Of a stretch of 32,189 nucleotides of DNA, positions 31,888 through 32,189 are shown piece by piece. This DNA comes from Flavobacteriaceae bacterium. GTDB lineage: Bacteria; Bacteroidota; Bacteroidia; Flavobacteriales; Flavobacteriaceae. The translations under genes were made by a program, and so were the position numbers. The stretch lies in assembly GCA_024644745.1 (NCBI GenBank), contig JAHEHF010000035.1:1-32189 (forward strand), in the 5' to 3' direction. Below the pieces are notes generated by a model, which did not search any database, was not told the DNA's origin, and saw only the letters and a list, made by a program, of their open reading frames with translations. Every line of letters starts with the position of its first letter. Positions within the stretch are counted from its first letter, which is position 1.

Positions 31888-32189
31888 CTATTCGGCTTCA
31901 AGAAAGGTATTCGCGTAAATGACTTTGCCCTGAACACCAAGCAATGCATCTTTTTCCAATTCCATAACAAAAGCATTCCCTTCAGGAACTTTAAAGGGAA
32001 ATGTAATTCCAAATTTATGAGCCGGTTGATAACCAAATTTCGGATAATAATCTTCGTGCCCGATCACCACAATTGACGTATAACCTAATTCTCTTGCTTT
32101 TTCGTGGGCATAACGCATCAATTTTGAACCTATTCCTTTTTTTTGAAAAGCTATACTTACAGCAATTGGTGCCAAAGCCAGGGTCTTTT
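31888..32189 (-). CDS. GNAT-family N-acetyltransferase, C-terminal part (cut by window edge)
   Basis: The last 100 codons of a minus-strand gene that continues beyond the right edge. The frame is open to the end of the window, where it reads KTLALAPIAVSIAFQKKGIGSKLM. This is the GNAT motif A acetyl-CoA pyrophosphate loop (QKKGIGSKL, Q/RxxGxG), followed by HEKARELGYTSIVVIGHEDYYPKFGY, the YhbS-like motif B. An apparent start at 32175 is a TTG inside the domain and is rejected. Substrate unknown. It ends 42 bp upstream of ackA and may share a transcript with it. Confidence 0.88.
   Translation of the reverse strand, partial: KTLALAPIAVSIAFQKKGIGSKLMRYAHEKARELGYTSIVVIGHEDYYPKFGYQPAHKFGITFPFKVPEGNAFVMELEKDALLGVQGKVIYANTFLEAE

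Overview
The window looks like a piece of a Bacteroidota chromosome, most probably a member of the Flavobacteriaceae. The signs are AT-leaning DNA, very few Shine-Dalgarno-like sites, several Bacteroidota-type TAnnTTTG -7 boxes, outer-membrane receptors with a carboxypeptidase-regulatory N-domain, a Bacteroidota-style Mrp, and Ig-like lipoproteins. I cannot name a genus. There are 25 protein genes that I regard as secure. I add two small ORFs (54 and 49 aa), one possibly decayed small gene and two genes cut by the window edges. I see no rRNA, tRNA, CRISPR array, IS element or prophage.

Layout. 1-1748 (minus): the start of a DUF4242-like protein and a ComM/YifB ATPase. 1804-4349 (minus): the hmgA-hppD homogentisate operon, with a strong terminator and a candidate promoter. 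4391-8277 (minus): nifU-like and mrp (Fe-S assembly), an Ig-like lipoprotein, and comF. 8423-10961 (plus): a membrane-anchored coiled-coil protein, a terminator, and glyS. 11200-15930 (minus): a 1143-aa outer-membrane barrel protein, an Ogt-type DNA methyltransferase and TatD. 16099-21806 (plus): an ArsC-like reductase and two tandem paralogous TonB-receptor-like barrels. Between those two barrels lies a 54-aa membrane peptide gene on the minus strand. 21934-24382 (plus): fumarase C, guanine deaminase, and a small protein resembling bacterial eRF1-domain (baeRF) proteins. 24377-29868 (minus): a 49-aa basic ORF, then a five-gene sugar-acid operon. 30033-32189 (minus): a DinB-like protein, acetate kinase and a truncated GNAT acetyltransferase.

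How the genes fit together. The clearest pathway block is 24657-29868. A GMC flavoprotein dehydrogenase and its Tat-exported small subunit are followed by a secreted SMP-30-type lactonase, a gluconokinase and 6-phosphogluconate dehydrogenase. The gene order equals the reaction order aldose -> lactone -> gluconate -> 6-phosphogluconate -> ribulose 5-phosphate. The second block, hmgA-hppD, covers two consecutive steps of tyrosine catabolism. The third, mrp-nifU, is an Fe-S cluster module. Most of the rest is housekeeping.

The most unusual signals are non-coding or small. TAnnTTTG boxes lie 4-5 nt from three start codons, which suggests leaderless mRNAs. A 54-aa membrane peptide has a textbook promoter. 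A 49-aa ORF overlaps its neighbour stop-to-stop. The DNA methyltransferase ends in a sliding-clamp-like motif, and Mrp lacks the CxxC motif.
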